From Nostoc sp. CHAB 5715 (GTDB lineage Bacteria > Cyanobacteriota > Cyanobacteriia > Cyanobacteriales > Nostocaceae), in NCBI RefSeq assembly GCF_020829685.1, contig NZ_JAIVFR010000070.1, positions 1 to 13,109 on the forward strand: DNA of 13,109 nucleotides. Reading direction: 5' to 3'. Numbering within the stretch: position 1 is the stretch's first letter; every line of letters starts with the position of its first letter. The notes under the pieces were generated by a model. That model saw nothing but the letters and a program-made list of their open reading frames with translations. It was not told the origin of the DNA and searched no databases. Made by a program: the position numbers and the translations under genes. This document shows, one piece after another, positions 13,039 through 13,109 of this stretch.

Positions 13039-13109
13039 CCCAATTTTGAGGTGTAACGTCTGAGAGGATAATATGGGATAGTAGCTTGTTGTGCTTTCCG
13101 AGGGTGCTA

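Overview
The window looks like a stretch of a filamentous, heterocyst-type cyanobacterial chromosome (Nostoc/Anabaena group). The evidence is direct: many HIP1 octamers (GCGATCGC), blocks of heptanucleotide repeats (GGGGAGT, TAGGAGT, CCCAATG), a cyanobacterial-length ThiC behind a TPP riboswitch, a PrcA-type calcium-dependent protease, and an unusually high load of small palindromic or inverted-repeat elements. No phage, CRISPR, tRNA or rRNA sequence was recognised.

Layout. 1-703: heptamer repeats, dispersed repeat debris and an otherwise empty leader. 704-1189 (+): a DUF442/BLH-type cysteine phosphatase-like protein. 1552-2792 (+): a two-gene, AT-rich, coupled operon of an unrecognised 254-aa protein and a DUF2726-like PD-(D/E)XK nuclease-fold protein. 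2933-3345 (+): a coupled pair of small cyanobacterial proteins (DUF6888/DUF6887-like). 3393-4868 (+): TPP riboswitch and thiC. 4869-6476: 1.6 kb without genes, filled with mobile-element relics: two MITE-like elements ending in ATATCAYGTCCG, hairpins, a 42-bp tandem array, and a compound repeat. 6477-8465 (-): prcA, a subtilase with a P-domain, bracketed by two ~315-bp compound repeats. 9086-9937 (+): an orphan protein resembling the PrcA propeptide, its C-terminus built from a 39-bp repeat. 10003-10362 (+): a Rieske [2Fe-2S] protein with a strong terminator. 10751-11134 (-): an hsp20 remnant wedged between two elements. 11424-12050 (+): a shortened family 2 glycosyltransferase that stops just before another MITE. 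12361-12852 (+): a small exported protein, followed by three blocks of heptamer repeats.

How the parts relate. thiC is under thiamine control through the riboswitch. The three small-gene clusters upstream look self-contained; two use stop/start overlaps typical of translational coupling. The most interesting gene relationship is prcA with the divergent orphan at 9086, which carries a propeptide-like segment but no protease domain and could act on the protease in trans (inference).

The window's other main story is repeat biology. Two 131-bp elements are exact reverse complements of each other at 5393 and 10621. Two compound elements have outer ends in the same orientation but inverted cores. 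A family of four-hairpin cores keeps every stem palindromic although the stem bases differ between copies. These elements sit at the ends of, or truncate, several genes here.
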